Below, in pieces: positions 26,205 to 34,891 of a stretch of 51,231 nucleotides of DNA (position 1 is the stretch's first letter; each line of letters starts with the position of its first letter). The translations under genes were made by a program, and so were the position numbers. This stretch comes from Motiliproteus sp. (lineage in GTDB: Bacteria > Pseudomonadota > Gammaproteobacteria > Pseudomonadales > Balneatricaceae): assembly GCA_026196225.1 (NCBI GenBank), contig JAPHRD010000118.1, positions 1 through 51,231 of the forward strand, written 5' to 3'. A model generated the notes under the pieces. That model was given only the letters and a program-made list of their open reading frames with translations, did no database searches and had not been told where the DNA came from.

Positions 26205-26417
26205 ATGGATATCATTATGAAACTACCGGTTTTACTGTTATTGATATTCATCATCGGGGCTTTAGCGCGCGGCATGTATTGCCTGGCCAAAGACGATGGT
26301 TCACAAACCGGTGAACGTTTGGTTAAAGCGCTTACGATCAGAATCGCTCTCTCTTTTCTGTTATTTGGTTTATTGATCGGCGGTTATCTATTGGGGTTCA
26401 TTCAACCCCATGGCTAA
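26205..26417 (+). CDS. DUF2909 family twin-transmembrane protein
   Basis: A 70-residue protein with two hydrophobic helices (about 7-25 and 45-64) separated by a short polar loop containing LAKDDGSQTGERLVKALTIRIALS. It matches the small membrane protein found beside coxC and surf1 in Pseudomonas-type cox clusters. Its function is unknown, presumably in oxidase assembly. GAGGTAAG is well placed before the ATG. Here it is encoded on the strand opposite to the rest of the cox genes. Confidence 0.8.
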   Translation: MDIIMKLPVLLLLIFIIGALARGMYCLAKDDGSQTGERLVKALTIRIALSFLLFGLLIGGYLLGFIQPHG

Positions 26418-26421
26418 TGAC

Positions 26422-27294
26422 CTATAGCCAGTAAACAAAGATAAACAGTCCCAACCAGACCACATCCACAAAATGCCAATACCATGCGACCGCCTCGAAG
26501 GCAAAATGGTTGTGAGGACTGAAATGCCCTTTCAAACTCCGCCCCAGTATCGCCATTAACATGATCGCCCCCATGGTGACATGGAAGCCATGGAATCCTG
26601 TGAGCATATAAAAGGTTGAGCCGTAAATGCCGGTCTCAAGGGTTAAATTCAAATCACTGTAGGCGTGCCCATACTCGTAGGCCTGCAAAATAACGAAAAT
26701 CACGCCGAGGCCAATAGTAGACGCTAGGCCCCAGACCAAATGATTCTGTTTATTCAGTTTTAATCCCCAGTGGGCCCAGGTAATGGTGGCGCCACTGGTG
26801 AGCAGAATAAAGGTATTGATGGCGGGAATACCCCATGCCCCCATGACTATGAAATCTCCACCCATCTCACCTGGACCATGGGTCGGCCATACCGGTGTGT
26901 AACCGTCATAAAGCAATTCGTTAGTGGTTCCCAAATAACCATCTCCACCCAACCAGGGCAGCGCAATATTGCGGATATAATAGAGAGCACCGAAGAAAGC
27001 CAGGAAGAAAAAGACCTCGGAAGCGATAAACCAGATCATCCCCATGCGAAAGGAGGTATCCACCTGGTGATTGTAACAATCGCTGAGATTCTCCTTTACC
27101 ACATCGCTAAACCAGCCAAACAATAAATAGCCAAATAACAGCAAACCGGCAATCACCACATAACTGCCAATATCCACACCGTTGATAGCCAAGGCGGCTC
27201 CCACCAATGTGGTCAATAACGACACCATACCAACCACCGGCCAGGGGCTGGGGTCCGGTATATAATAATGTTCCGTTTGCTGTTCGGCCGACAT
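26422..27294 (-). CDS. coxC: Cytochrome c oxidase subunit III
   Basis: A 290-residue subunit III with seven predicted transmembrane helices. Family hallmarks include MGMIWFIASEVFFFLAFFGALYY, GWP-type loop residues, TGFHGFHVTMGAIML and the terminal AVAWYWHFVDVVWLGLFIFVYW. It stabilises the catalytic core and maintains D-channel proton uptake. Start 27294 (MSAEQQ) is preceded by GGGAGAG; the earlier ATG at 27312 is less well placed. It lies downstream of ctaG in the main cox operon. Confidence 0.95.
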   Translation of the reverse strand: MSAEQQTEHYYIPDPSPWPVVGMVSLLTTLVGAALAINGVDIGSYVVIAGLLLFGYLLFGWFSDVVKENLSDCYNHQVDTSFRMGMIWFIASEVFFFLAFFGALYYIRNIALPWLGGDGYLGTTNELLYDGYTPVWPTHGPGEMGGDFIVMGAWGIPAINTFILLTSGATITWAHWGLKLNKQNHLVWGLASTIGLGVIFVILQAYEYGHAYSDLNLTLETGIYGSTFYMLTGFHGFHVTMGAIMLMAILGRSLKGHFSPHNHFAFEAVAWYWHFVDVVWLGLFIFVYWL

Positions 27295-27334
27295 AATGGC
27301 TCTCCCATCCAAATCTGGTCAGCGTGGCTAAGGT

Positions 27335-27907
27335 CTATCGGGCCAGCTGCGCTAGGGTGTTATCCTCAAGTTTCATGATGTTGTATGACAGCGTAATCGA
27401 GTTGATACCTTCAGGTAATTTCGGCGAAACCACGAATCTCAGTGGCATTTCAGTCTGCTCGCCACCAGCCAAAGTCTGGCGGTTGAAGCAGAAGCACTCC
27501 AATTTATTGAAATAAGCATTAGCCTGCCAGGGAGCAACGCTGGGTATCGCCTGGGCTGTCACAGGGTCATTACTCCGATTATTGGCCTTAAAAACCACTT
27601 CGTAGACCTCCCCCACCTTTACTTCCATCACCGCAGGTTGCTGAAGATCGAACCGCCAAGGCAAGCTGGGGTGGATACTGGTATCGAGTTTGACCTTCAG
27701 GGTGCGTTGGGAATTTCCTACAACGCTTATCTCAGCAGGTTGATCACCAATTACCTGCCGTTGAGCGATAGATTGCACCCCTGTCACTTGGCAGATCAGC
27801 TCGTAGAGCGGAACCAAGGCAAAACCGAACGCAAACATCCCTACCACCAGACCAGATAGCATCAGCAGTAGGCGTTTGTTCTTCTGTTTTACCGCCCCGT
27901 TGTCCAT
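27335..27907 (-). CDS. ctaG: Cytochrome c oxidase assembly protein CtaG/Cox11
   Basis: A 190-residue copper chaperone: one N-terminal transmembrane helix (about 12-34), then a periplasmic immunoglobulin-like domain. The copper-binding motif ECFCF is at about 138-142 and the PLYELICQVTG segment follows the helix. Cox11 delivers copper to the CuB site of subunit I. It lies between the 46-residue membrane protein and coxC. Confidence 0.94.
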   Translation of the reverse strand: MDNGAVKQKNKRLLLMLSGLVVGMFAFGFALVPLYELICQVTGVQSIAQRQVIGDQPAEISVVGNSQRTLKVKLDTSIHPSLPWRFDLQQPAVMEVKVGEVYEVVFKANNRSNDPVTAQAIPSVAPWQANAYFNKLECFCFNRQTLAGGEQTEMPLRFVVSPKLPEGINSITLSYNIMKLEDNTLAQLAR

Positions 27908-27939
27908 CAGTTACGCAGCTCCCTCAGTTACCCGCACCA

Positions 27940-28080
27940 TTAGTTACTCTTGGAGATCTCAACCAGTACCGCCTGCCAAAAGGGAAACGAGGTCACCAGC
28001 ACTAGCAGGGCAAACGCACCTAGGGCGATCGCCAGGCGGGTGTTTTTTTTCTTTTGCTGCTGTTCATTGAGGTTTTTCAT
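27940..28080 (-). CDS. Small single-helix membrane protein overlapping coxA
   Basis: A 46-residue peptide read from the nucleotide sequence. It starts MKNLNEQQQKKKNTRLAIAL, has one transmembrane helix (about 17-37) with a positively charged N-terminus, and ends VEISKSN. The ATG (28078-28080) lies inside the last codons of coxA in another frame (17-nt overlap), and the stop is 33 nt before ctaG. Size, topology and position match the small oxidase assembly proteins seen between coxA and ctaG in other proteobacteria. Too short for routine gene calling. Confidence 0.75.
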   Translation of the reverse strand: MKNLNEQQQKKKNTRLAIALGAFALLVLVTSFPFWQAVLVEISKSN

Positions 28081-29683
28081 AGGTATCCGTCAACTCAATT
28101 GCTTTTGGTGCAGTGCTCCAGCTGTGAAAAGCAGGTGGGGAATCCAAATGCCATTCAAGGCCATGAGCACCTTCCCAAACCTTGGCATCAGCTTTTTTGC
28201 CGCCACGAATGGTTTTGATGACGATATAGAGCAGCAACAGGTGACTGAGGCCGAAGATAATCGCGCCGATGCTGGACACCACATTAAATTCGGTAAACAT
28301 CACATTGTAGTCGACAATACGCCGCGGCATTCCCGCCAAGCCCAGGAAATGCTGGGGGAAAAAAGTGATATTGAAGCCGATCACGTTGATCCAAAAGAAC
28401 CACTTGGCCAGAACCTCGTCGTACATATGCCCGGTCCATTTCGGCAGCCAATAGAACACCCCGGCAAATAGCCCAAACACCGCTCCCGGCATCAACACAT
28501 AGTGGAAATGAGCCACCACAAACATGCTGTCGTGATACTGCATATCTGCCGGCACCACCGCCAGCATTACGCCGCTGAGTCCACCGAATGTGAACATCAA
28601 GATAATCGCTACCGCAAACAACATGGGGGTTTCAAAGGTCATAGAGCCACGCCACATAGTGGCGATAAAGTTGAAGATCATCAGCCCCACCGGGATGGAT
28701 ATGATGATGGTACCGATCATAAAGTAGGTTACCGCCCCCAAGGACATACCAATGGTGTACTGATGGTGCGCCCAAACCACCATGCCGATGGTCGCCACCG
28801 CCAGCATCGACCCCACCATGGACTTGTAACCGAACAACGGCTTACGGGAGAAGGTGGGTATCACGTGGGCCAACACACCGATGGAAGGCAGTAGCAAGAC
28901 ATACACTTCCGGATGTCCAAAGAACCAGAAAAGATGCTGGAACAGCACCGGATCGCCACCACCAGCAGCATCGAAAAAGCTTGTACCAAAGTGACGATCA
29001 AACAGCAGCATGGTCACCCCACCGGCCAACACTGGAACCACCAAGATCAGCAGAAAAGCGGTCACCAGCCAAGTCCAGCAGAACATCGGCATCTGCATCA
29101 AGGTCATACCGGGAGCGCGCATATTAAACAGGGTGACGATAATATTGATGGAGGCCAGCACCGAAGAGATACCCAGCAGGTGAATGGCGAAGATCAGAAA
29201 ATCCATCGACATCCCCACCTGCAGCGACAACGGCGGATAAAGAGTCCAGCCGGTATTGATCTGACTGCCACCACCCGGGAAAAAAGGCACCACAAAAGAG
29301 AGAATCAGCATGGTGGCCGCTGCGGGCAAAATCCAGAAGCTGAGGTTATTCATCCGAGGCAGCGCCATATCGGGAGCGCCGATCATCAGCGGGATCATCC
29401 AGTTAGCCAGGCCCGCCGCTGCGGGCATCACCGCACCAAAAATCATGATCAAGGCGTGATTGGTAACCAGATTATTATAAAGATCGGGGTGTAGCAGCTG
29501 GATACCCGGTTGGAACAGTTCTGCGCGAATTAGCATGGCGCTAGCACCGCCCAAAAACAGCATACAGAGGGCAAACAACAGGTAGAGAGTACCTATATCT
29601 TTGTGGTTGGTACTAAATACCCAGCGACGCCAGCCGGTTGGGACGTGGTCATCATGGTGATGTTCTGCAGCATAAGTACTCAT
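28064..29683 (-). CDS. coxA: Cytochrome c oxidase subunit I (caa3 type)
   Basis: A 539-residue heme-copper oxidase subunit with twelve helices. All metal ligands are visible: VTNHALIMIFG (heme a), FWFFGHPEVY (CuB His, cross-linked Tyr), VWAHHQYTIG (CuB His pair) and VVAHFHYVLMPG (heme a3 and heme a). D-channel residues APDMALPRMNN and the Glu in GHPEVY are present. The K-channel Lys is not: IPVGLMIFNF has Met335 (codon 28681-28679) where typical enzymes read IPTGxKxFxW. It reduces oxygen to water with proton pumping. It is 12 nt downstream of coxB and overlaps the 46-residue ORF. Confidence 0.96.
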   Translation of the reverse strand: MSTYAAEHHHDDHVPTGWRRWVFSTNHKDIGTLYLLFALCMLFLGGASAMLIRAELFQPGIQLLHPDLYNNLVTNHALIMIFGAVMPAAAGLANWMIPLMIGAPDMALPRMNNLSFWILPAAATMLILSFVVPFFPGGGSQINTGWTLYPPLSLQVGMSMDFLIFAIHLLGISSVLASINIIVTLFNMRAPGMTLMQMPMFCWTWLVTAFLLILVVPVLAGGVTMLLFDRHFGTSFFDAAGGGDPVLFQHLFWFFGHPEVYVLLLPSIGVLAHVIPTFSRKPLFGYKSMVGSMLAVATIGMVVWAHHQYTIGMSLGAVTYFMIGTIIISIPVGLMIFNFIATMWRGSMTFETPMLFAVAIILMFTFGGLSGVMLAVVPADMQYHDSMFVVAHFHYVLMPGAVFGLFAGVFYWLPKWTGHMYDEVLAKWFFWINVIGFNITFFPQHFLGLAGMPRRIVDYNVMFTEFNVVSSIGAIIFGLSHLLLLYIVIKTIRGGKKADAKVWEGAHGLEWHLDSPPAFHSWSTAPKAIELTDTYEKPQ

Positions 29684-29695
29684 GACTCAAATCCT

Positions 29696-30820
29696 CTAGC
29701 GATGCTGTTTGACGTCAGCAGGTTGCACCAAGTCACCGGTGTTATTACCCCAGGCATTGCGCTCGTAGGTGACGATTGCAGCGATCTCCAGATCGTTCAG
29801 CCCACCCCAAGCCATCATGGCTGTGCCCGGCTGTCCTTTGATGACAATATCCAGATGAGCATCGATAGGGCCGGTCGCGATTGCGGATCCTTTCAAAGGC
29901 GGGAACGCCGGCGGTAGGCCAATACCGGTCACCTGGTGACAGGCGCCACACTTTGTATTGTAGAGCTCTTCACCCTTAGCCATCAGCTCTTCCATCGTCC
30001 AGGTCTTGTCGGCGCTAGCCTCGGCTGCGGCGGCTGCCTTGGCCGCGTTGCGTTCGTCGATCCAAGCCAGGAATTGCTCCTTGGGAACCGCCTCAACCAC
30101 GATGGGCATACGAGCATGCCAGGTACCACAAAGTTCGGCACACTGACCGCGGAACACACCTTCGCGAGTGATCTCTACCCAGGTTTCAGTCACGTAGCCG
30201 GGAATAGCATCTTTCTTAACGGCCAACTCAGGCACCCAGAAGGCGTGCAATACGTCTGCTGAGGTGTGTAGGAAACGAATGTTGGTACCGACGGGCAGAA
30301 CCAAACGGTTATCTACTTCGCGTAAATAGAGATCGCCAGAATCCTCTTTGGGGACATAACGACTCTCTACCTTTACCCCATGGTCCAGGTAATCAAACTC
30401 CCACCACCATTGATGACCCGTTACTTTTACGTCCATCAATTCCTTATCGTCGGGCACCACCCAGACTTTTTCCAGCACCGCATTAGCGTTGTTGGCGATA
30501 GTAAGATCCACCCCCAAAACCAGCGTTGGTACAATGATCCAAGACCAATGCCCAAACCAGGTATCGTGAAATTTCTGATCGGCCTTATAGCCACGACTTT
30601 TGCGATGGAAGTAGAGAGAGTAGAAGACAATTGCGAAGACAATGACCAGCAGCAAGGTAGACACCCGCATGGTCATCATATGGATATCATAGATCTCCTG
30701 AGCCGAGCCAGACGCCGGTTCTGGAAAGTTAACTCCATACTCAGCGTAGACTGATCCTGCACCAAAAAATCCGACGAATAGAACCACCCATCTTGCCAAC
30801 CCCGAAACAAGAAAACGCAT
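29696..30820 (-). CDS. coxB: Cytochrome c oxidase subunit II with fused cytochrome c domain
   Basis: A 374-residue caa3-type subunit II: signal peptide (cleavage near VYA-EYG), two transmembrane helices (about 50-70 and 92-112), a cupredoxin domain with CuA ligands HAFWVP and CAELCGTWHARM, and a C-terminal cytochrome c domain (about 280-360) with CGACH and a distal Met in GTAMMAWG. It accepts electrons from cytochrome c and passes them to subunit I. The Glu at the K-channel entrance (EVIWTxxP in relatives) is His91 here (HWSWIIVP). It is first in the cox operon, with a 209-bp upstream gap. Confidence 0.95.
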   Translation of the reverse strand: MRFLVSGLARWVVLFVGFFGAGSVYAEYGVNFPEPASGSAQEIYDIHMMTMRVSTLLLVIVFAIVFYSLYFHRKSRGYKADQKFHDTWFGHWSWIIVPTLVLGVDLTIANNANAVLEKVWVVPDDKELMDVKVTGHQWWWEFDYLDHGVKVESRYVPKEDSGDLYLREVDNRLVLPVGTNIRFLHTSADVLHAFWVPELAVKKDAIPGYVTETWVEITREGVFRGQCAELCGTWHARMPIVVEAVPKEQFLAWIDERNAAKAAAAAEASADKTWTMEELMAKGEELYNTKCGACHQVTGIGLPPAFPPLKGSAIATGPIDAHLDIVIKGQPGTAMMAWGGLNDLEIAAIVTYERNAWGNNTGDLVQPADVKQHR

Positions 30821-31029
30821 ACCGTCTGACCTCCGATGAGACAGCTGAACACCGACTTATTATTTTTCTAGTTAGATTAAAGTTAGACCCAGTTTTCCAA
30901 AGTGCAAACGATGCATGGATAAAAAATGATATTTCTCAACTGCTTAAACCACCGAAAATGGGTGCAAAACGACTGTAAGCACCGGCCCTACAGGGTTTTC
31001 CGAGTACTAGAAAAAGTAAATTTTAGATT

Positions 31030-32457
31030 TCAGGGACGTGAAGACAAGAAAGCTGTTAACTGACCCAAGATTTCCATCGCCTGCTGTAGATTCTGATTGG
31101 GATCAGCAGCGCAATTGATGCGAATATAATTTCGGTACTTGTCCTGATAGGGCGCACACAATTGCCCCGGCACTATACCGATACCCCGCTGATAGGCCAG
31201 CTGATGCAACGCCATGGCATCCACCGATTCCGGTAACCGCAACCACAATACATAGCCCCCCAGAGGATGACTGTATCGGGTTCCCTCCGGAAAGTACTGC
31301 AAGATCCAGTGCTGAAAACGGCTTAACTGCCGGGCCAACTCGGTGCGCAGATGTCGCAGGTGGCGATCATACTGACCACTTTGCAGAAACTCCGCGATCA
31401 GCCTTTGCGACAACATCGGCACCGTGACATTGGTAAAGGCCTTGATGTATTCCACTTCTGAAAGATAACGACCAGGCGCGATCCACCCTACCCTGAGCCC
31501 TGGCGCGATCGATTTTGATGCCGAACTGCAATAGAGCACCTGGCCGCTTCGATCCCAGGATTTACAGGGAGGCTCACGGATGCCACTAAAACTAAGATCG
31601 CCGAACAGATCATCTTCGATCAATGGCACATCGAAAGATTCCAACAGCGACAGCAGACGCTGACGGTGCTCGGATGGCAGCGTACAGCCCAGCGGATTAC
31701 TAAAGCTCGATACCAACGCAACAGCCTTGACAGGCCACTGCTGCAGAGCCATCTCCAGCGCCCCCAAACTCATTCCGTGCTGCGGATCGCAGGGGATCTC
31801 CAGGGCTTTGTAGCCCATGGATTCGATCAGCTGTAAGAGTCCCACAAAACCAGGCGATTCTATGGCAATCGTGTCTCCGGGCTGCGCTACTGCCCGCAGA
31901 CAAATGGCCAGCGCTTCCTGGCAACCATTAGTGATGATCAGCTGCTCGGTATTGACCGTACAGCCAATCTCCGCCAAACGCTGCGATAACACATGGCGAA
32001 GCTGATCAGTGCCAGGGGTAAAATGAGCCTCTAGCAGTTCCCGCATATCCTGACGAACCAGATTGGCTGCAATCCGCTGTAAACTTTTTACCGGTAAATA
32101 ATGGGAGGATGGATAAGCCGTACCGAGATTGACGATGCCGGTCTGGTCACAGCGGAGAAATACACCAGTGGCCAACTCATGGACGTTCACCTCGGCAGGT
32201 GCTGGTGGAAGAATCTCTGAGGGTGGCGGTATCTGCCGGGCCGAATTCACCGGAACACAGACGTAGAAACCGGATTTTGGCCGGACCTCAATCATACGCC
32301 GGTCTTCGAGTAGATCATACGCGCGCTGAACGGTGGGAATACTCAGCTGTCGCTGCCGCGCCTGCTCTCTCAATGAAGGCAGCTTTTCTCCACTTCGGTA
32401 AACGCCCTGTCGAATCAATTCCGTCAGTTCATCGGCTAATTGCTGATACAACAGCAT
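31030..32457 (-). CDS. MocR-type transcriptional regulator (GntR HTH plus aminotransferase fold)
   Basis: A 475-residue fusion. An N-terminal GntR winged helix (about 1-75; KLPSLREQARQRQLSIPTVQRAYDLLEDRRMI) is joined to a fold-type I aminotransferase-like domain (about 105-470) with the PLP-binding Lys in SASKSIAPGLRVGW. MocR proteins use PLP or amino compounds as effectors and usually control an adjacent gene. It is divergent from phhA, and four ATCTGT half-sites lie between them, so it may regulate aromatic amino acid catabolism here in place of the usual PhhR. Start 32457 (MLLYQQLADEL) is chosen because upstream residues run through the operator region. Confidence 0.9.
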   Translation of the reverse strand: MLLYQQLADELTELIRQGVYRSGEKLPSLREQARQRQLSIPTVQRAYDLLEDRRMIEVRPKSGFYVCVPVNSARQIPPPSEILPPAPAEVNVHELATGVFLRCDQTGIVNLGTAYPSSHYLPVKSLQRIAANLVRQDMRELLEAHFTPGTDQLRHVLSQRLAEIGCTVNTEQLIITNGCQEALAICLRAVAQPGDTIAIESPGFVGLLQLIESMGYKALEIPCDPQHGMSLGALEMALQQWPVKAVALVSSFSNPLGCTLPSEHRQRLLSLLESFDVPLIEDDLFGDLSFSGIREPPCKSWDRSGQVLYCSSASKSIAPGLRVGWIAPGRYLSEVEYIKAFTNVTVPMLSQRLIAEFLQSGQYDRHLRHLRTELARQLSRFQHWILQYFPEGTRYSHPLGGYVLWLRLPESVDAMALHQLAYQRGIGIVPGQLCAPYQDKYRNYIRINCAADPNQNLQQAMEILGQLTAFLSSRP

Positions 32458-32466
32458 GAAAACCCC

Positions 32467-32553
32467 AGCTATACAGATAGGTCTATTTATTGGCTTAACA
32501 GTAAACAGATTATAGATCTGTATAGCTCTATTTTTGGTTTTTCTACATCTGTA
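32467..32553. promoter_or_regulatory. Four ATCTGT half-sites between the MocR gene and phhA
   Basis: A perfect 12-bp inverted repeat, AGCTATACAGAT at 32467-32478 and ATCTGTATAGCT at 32516-32527. Additional half-sites are ACAGAT at 32505-32510 and ATCTGT at 32547-32552. The inner pair forms ACAGAT-TATAG-ATCTGT. Like-oriented half-sites are 31-32 bp apart, about three helical turns. This suits an operator for the dimeric MocR regulator. Confidence 0.55.
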
Positions 32554-32625
32554 CGCCATACGAGGAGTTTTCTAACATAGAGACTGGGTAACCATAAATT
32601 CCCACCCGCCACCAGAGATAGGCCG

Positions 32626-33423
32626 ATGAAAAGCACATCAAGTTATGTCTCCCGGCGGCCCGACAAGCAAGGTTACGTTAAATATCTCAAGGAAGATCAC
32701 GCCGTCTGGGAAAAACTCTACCTCCGTCAGATTGAGGTTATAGCAGGCCGCGCCTGCGACGAATATATTGCCGGCGTTGAAGCCCTCAACCTACCTAGCG
32801 ACCATATCCCCCAGATCCCCGATATCAACCGAGTACTAAAGGCCTCCACTGGATGGGGTGTTGCACCGGTTCCGGCCCTGATCGGATTCGAGGAATTTTT
32901 CAGCTTGCTGGCCAACAAGCGCTTTCCAGCGGCAACCTTTATTCGTACTGAAGCTGATCTGGACTACCTGCAAGAACCGGATATCTTCCACGAAATATTC
33001 GGACACTGCCCTTTACTCACTAATCCCGCCTATGCCGCATTCTCGCAACGGTATGGTGAACTGGGGCTGGCAGCGAACAAAGCAGCAAGGGTGATGCTGG
33101 CCCGACTTTATTGGTTCACCATTGAGTTTGGTCTGGTGAATACTCCCCAAGGACTACGTATTTATGGCGGCGGGATACTCTCATCCTATGAAGAGACCCA
33201 GTACAGTTTGGACAGCCATCAGCCTCAGCGGGTGCCTTTTGATCCAGTCGATGTTTTCCGAACCCCCTACCGCATCGACGTACTGCAGCGGATCTATTTC
33301 ATTATCCAGCAGCTGTCAGATCTGCAGCAATTGGCTAAGCTAGATCTTATGGAACTGATTGAGACCGCGAGCCACTTAGGCATGAAGCCTTCGCTCTATC
33401 CCGCCAAAGAGCAGGTCGCCTGA
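32626..33423 (+). CDS. phhA: Phenylalanine-4-hydroxylase
   Basis: A 265-residue bacterial-type enzyme that hydroxylates phenylalanine to tyrosine using tetrahydrobiopterin and oxygen. Iron ligands are His122 and His127 in FHEIFGHCP and Glu167 in WFTIEFGL. The catalytic domain is complete, and there is no N-terminal regulatory domain, as usual in bacteria. It is followed 27 nt later by phhB, which recycles the pterin cofactor. It is divergent from the MocR regulator. Confidence 0.96.
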   Translation: MKSTSSYVSRRPDKQGYVKYLKEDHAVWEKLYLRQIEVIAGRACDEYIAGVEALNLPSDHIPQIPDINRVLKASTGWGVAPVPALIGFEEFFSLLANKRFPAATFIRTEADLDYLQEPDIFHEIFGHCPLLTNPAYAAFSQRYGELGLAANKAARVMLARLYWFTIEFGLVNTPQGLRIYGGGILSSYEETQYSLDSHQPQRVPFDPVDVFRTPYRIDVLQRIYFIIQQLSDLQQLAKLDLMELIETASHLGMKPSLYPAKEQVA

Positions 33424-33450
33424 AAGCACAGCTCACCAAGGAGATACACC

Positions 33451-33792
33451 ATGTCAGAACTCAGCAATCAGGCCTGCGAAGCCTGCCGTGCAGACGCCCC
33501 CCGCGTCGAAGAGCCACAGCGTTCAGAGCTGATGAAGTCGATTCCCCAGTGGCAACTGAGCGAGATGGAAACAATCCCGCAGTTGCAGCGGGTTTTCACT
33601 TTTAAAAACTTTCGACAGGCCCTGGCATTTACTAACCAGGTGGGGGAAATGGCCGAACAGCAGGGACATCACCCCGCCCTCACCACCGAGTGGGGAAAGG
33701 TTACCGTCAGCTGGTGGACCCATAAAATTCGCGGGCTCCACCAGAACGATTTCATCTGTGCCGCCAAGACGGATGAGATAGCAGGGTCTTAG
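33451..33792 (+). CDS. phhB: Pterin-4a-carbinolamine dehydratase
   Basis: A 113-residue PhhB/PCD protein. The active-site segment [24 protein letters not shown] carries the characteristic adjacent histidines. It dehydrates the 4a-hydroxy-tetrahydropterin made by PhhA. A ribosome-binding site (AAGGAG) precedes the ATG, and the gene forms a two-gene operon with phhA. Confidence 0.95.
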   Translation: MSELSNQACEACRADAPRVEEPQRSELMKSIPQWQLSEMETIPQLQRVFTFKNFRQALAFTNQVGEMAEQQGHHPALTTEWGKVTVSWWTHKIRGLHQNDFICAAKTDEIAGS

Positions 33793-33799
33793 GGAGATT

Positions 33800-33821
33800 A
33801 GCTTTTACCGAGTAAAGAGCT
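33800..33821. terminator. Hairpin between convergent phhB and glycosyltransferase gene
   Basis: AGCTTTTAC-CGA-GTAAAGAGCT, arms complementary except for one bulged base, located 8 nt after phhB and 6 nt past the end of the convergent glycosyltransferase gene. No long T-run follows. Confidence 0.4.
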
Positions 33822-33826
33822 GACTA

Positions 33827-34891
33827 CTAAGATTGTTTCGCTACGGGCTGGGATAGATCCAGGGAATCCCCTTGAGAATGGATGGGCACCAGTGCTTTAG
33901 CGAAAATATCGGCACAGTGGCGCCAACTATGCTCCAAGGCATAGGCACGGCAATTATCCCGCGGGATCTGCAGAGCGCGTTTGATGGCAGCCTCCAGATC
34001 ATCGTCCAGAGCCCCTGTGAGCCCATCTTTGACCACATCGATGGGACCTGTAACCGGATATGCCGCCACCGGCGTACCGCAAGCCATCGCTTCCAGCATC
34101 ACCAGACCAAAGGTATCTGTCAGTGAGGGGAAGACAAAAACATCGGCGCGGGCATACTCCCTGGCCAGCTCCTCACCATAGCGATAACCGGTAAATAGCA
34201 CCTCAGGATAATCTTTTTTCAGCTCCGCCATGGAAGGGCCATCGCCCACCACAATCTTTTTGCCGAAAATACGCAGATCCAGAAATGCACGCAGGTTCTT
34301 CTCGATAGCCACGCGTCCCACATAGAGCATCAGCGGCTCCTGCATGTCGTGCTCTTCCGGATCACGGGGCTGATATAAATCCAGATCGACCCCACGTCCC
34401 CAGACTTTCATGTGCTCGAAGCCCAGCTCCTGAAGTTCCCGCTCCAGACTGGGGGTCGTCACCAGGGTCTGCTGGGCTGGGTTGTGAAACCAACGCAAAA
34501 AACGATAGCCCAGGTCCACCGGAACAAAGGGCAAGCGCTCATTGATATACTCCGGGAATCGAGTGTGCAAGGAAGTGGTAAATGGCAGTCCTCGCTTGAT
34601 CATGTATTTGCGCGCAGCCATACCCAATGCCGCTTCGGTGGCGATGTGGACAAAATCGGGCTGCTGTTGGTCCAGCAATTTGGCCAACTTCCAGGTATTG
34701 ATCGCCATCCGTATTTCTGGGTATCCGGGCACCGGCAAATTCCAAAACAGGCCAGGATGGATCACTGTGGTTTCAATATCCTGGTCAGCGATCAGTCCCG
34801 ACACCGTGGACAGCGTGGTAACCACTCCATTGGTCTGGGGAAACCAGGCATCGGTAACAATAACCAGTTTTTTTATCCCACTTTCATCCAT
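33827..34891 (-). CDS. GT4 glycosyltransferase, probable diacylglycerol glycosyltransferase (Agt-like)
   Basis: A 354-residue GT-B glycosyltransferase of family 4: N-terminal Gly-rich TDAWFPQTNGVVTTL, LHTRFPEY, the mid-domain LYVGRVAIEKNL and the C-terminal nucleotide-sugar motif FPSLTDTFGLVMLEAMACGTPVAAY (EX7E). Its start overlaps the metallophosphoesterase gene by 19 nt, so the two act together. In marine and soil bacteria such pairs are PlcP (a phospholipase C) and Agt, which glycosylates the diacylglycerol released from phospholipids under phosphate starvation. The pairing and the Pho-box-like repeats upstream support that role; sugar and acceptor are inferred. Confidence 0.78.
   Translation of the reverse strand: MDESGIKKLVIVTDAWFPQTNGVVTTLSTVSGLIADQDIETTVIHPGLFWNLPVPGYPEIRMAINTWKLAKLLDQQQPDFVHIATEAALGMAARKYMIKRGLPFTTSLHTRFPEYINERLPFVPVDLGYRFLRWFHNPAQQTLVTTPSLERELQELGFEHMKVWGRGVDLDLYQPRDPEEHDMQEPLMLYVGRVAIEKNLRAFLDLRIFGKKIVVGDGPSMAELKKDYPEVLFTGYRYGEELAREYARADVFVFPSLTDTFGLVMLEAMACGTPVAAYPVTGPIDVVKDGLTGALDDDLEAAIKRALQIPRDNCRAYALEHSWRHCADIFAKALVPIHSQGDSLDLSQPVAKQS

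Noticed and set aside
27950-28471. Long plus-strand frames opposite coxA and coxB
   Set aside because: They are antisense shadows of strongly conserved genes; composition is His/Gln-rich and unprotein-like.
31030-32457. Stand-alone aminotransferase
   Set aside because: The N-terminal GntR helix-turn-helix makes it a MocR-type regulator.
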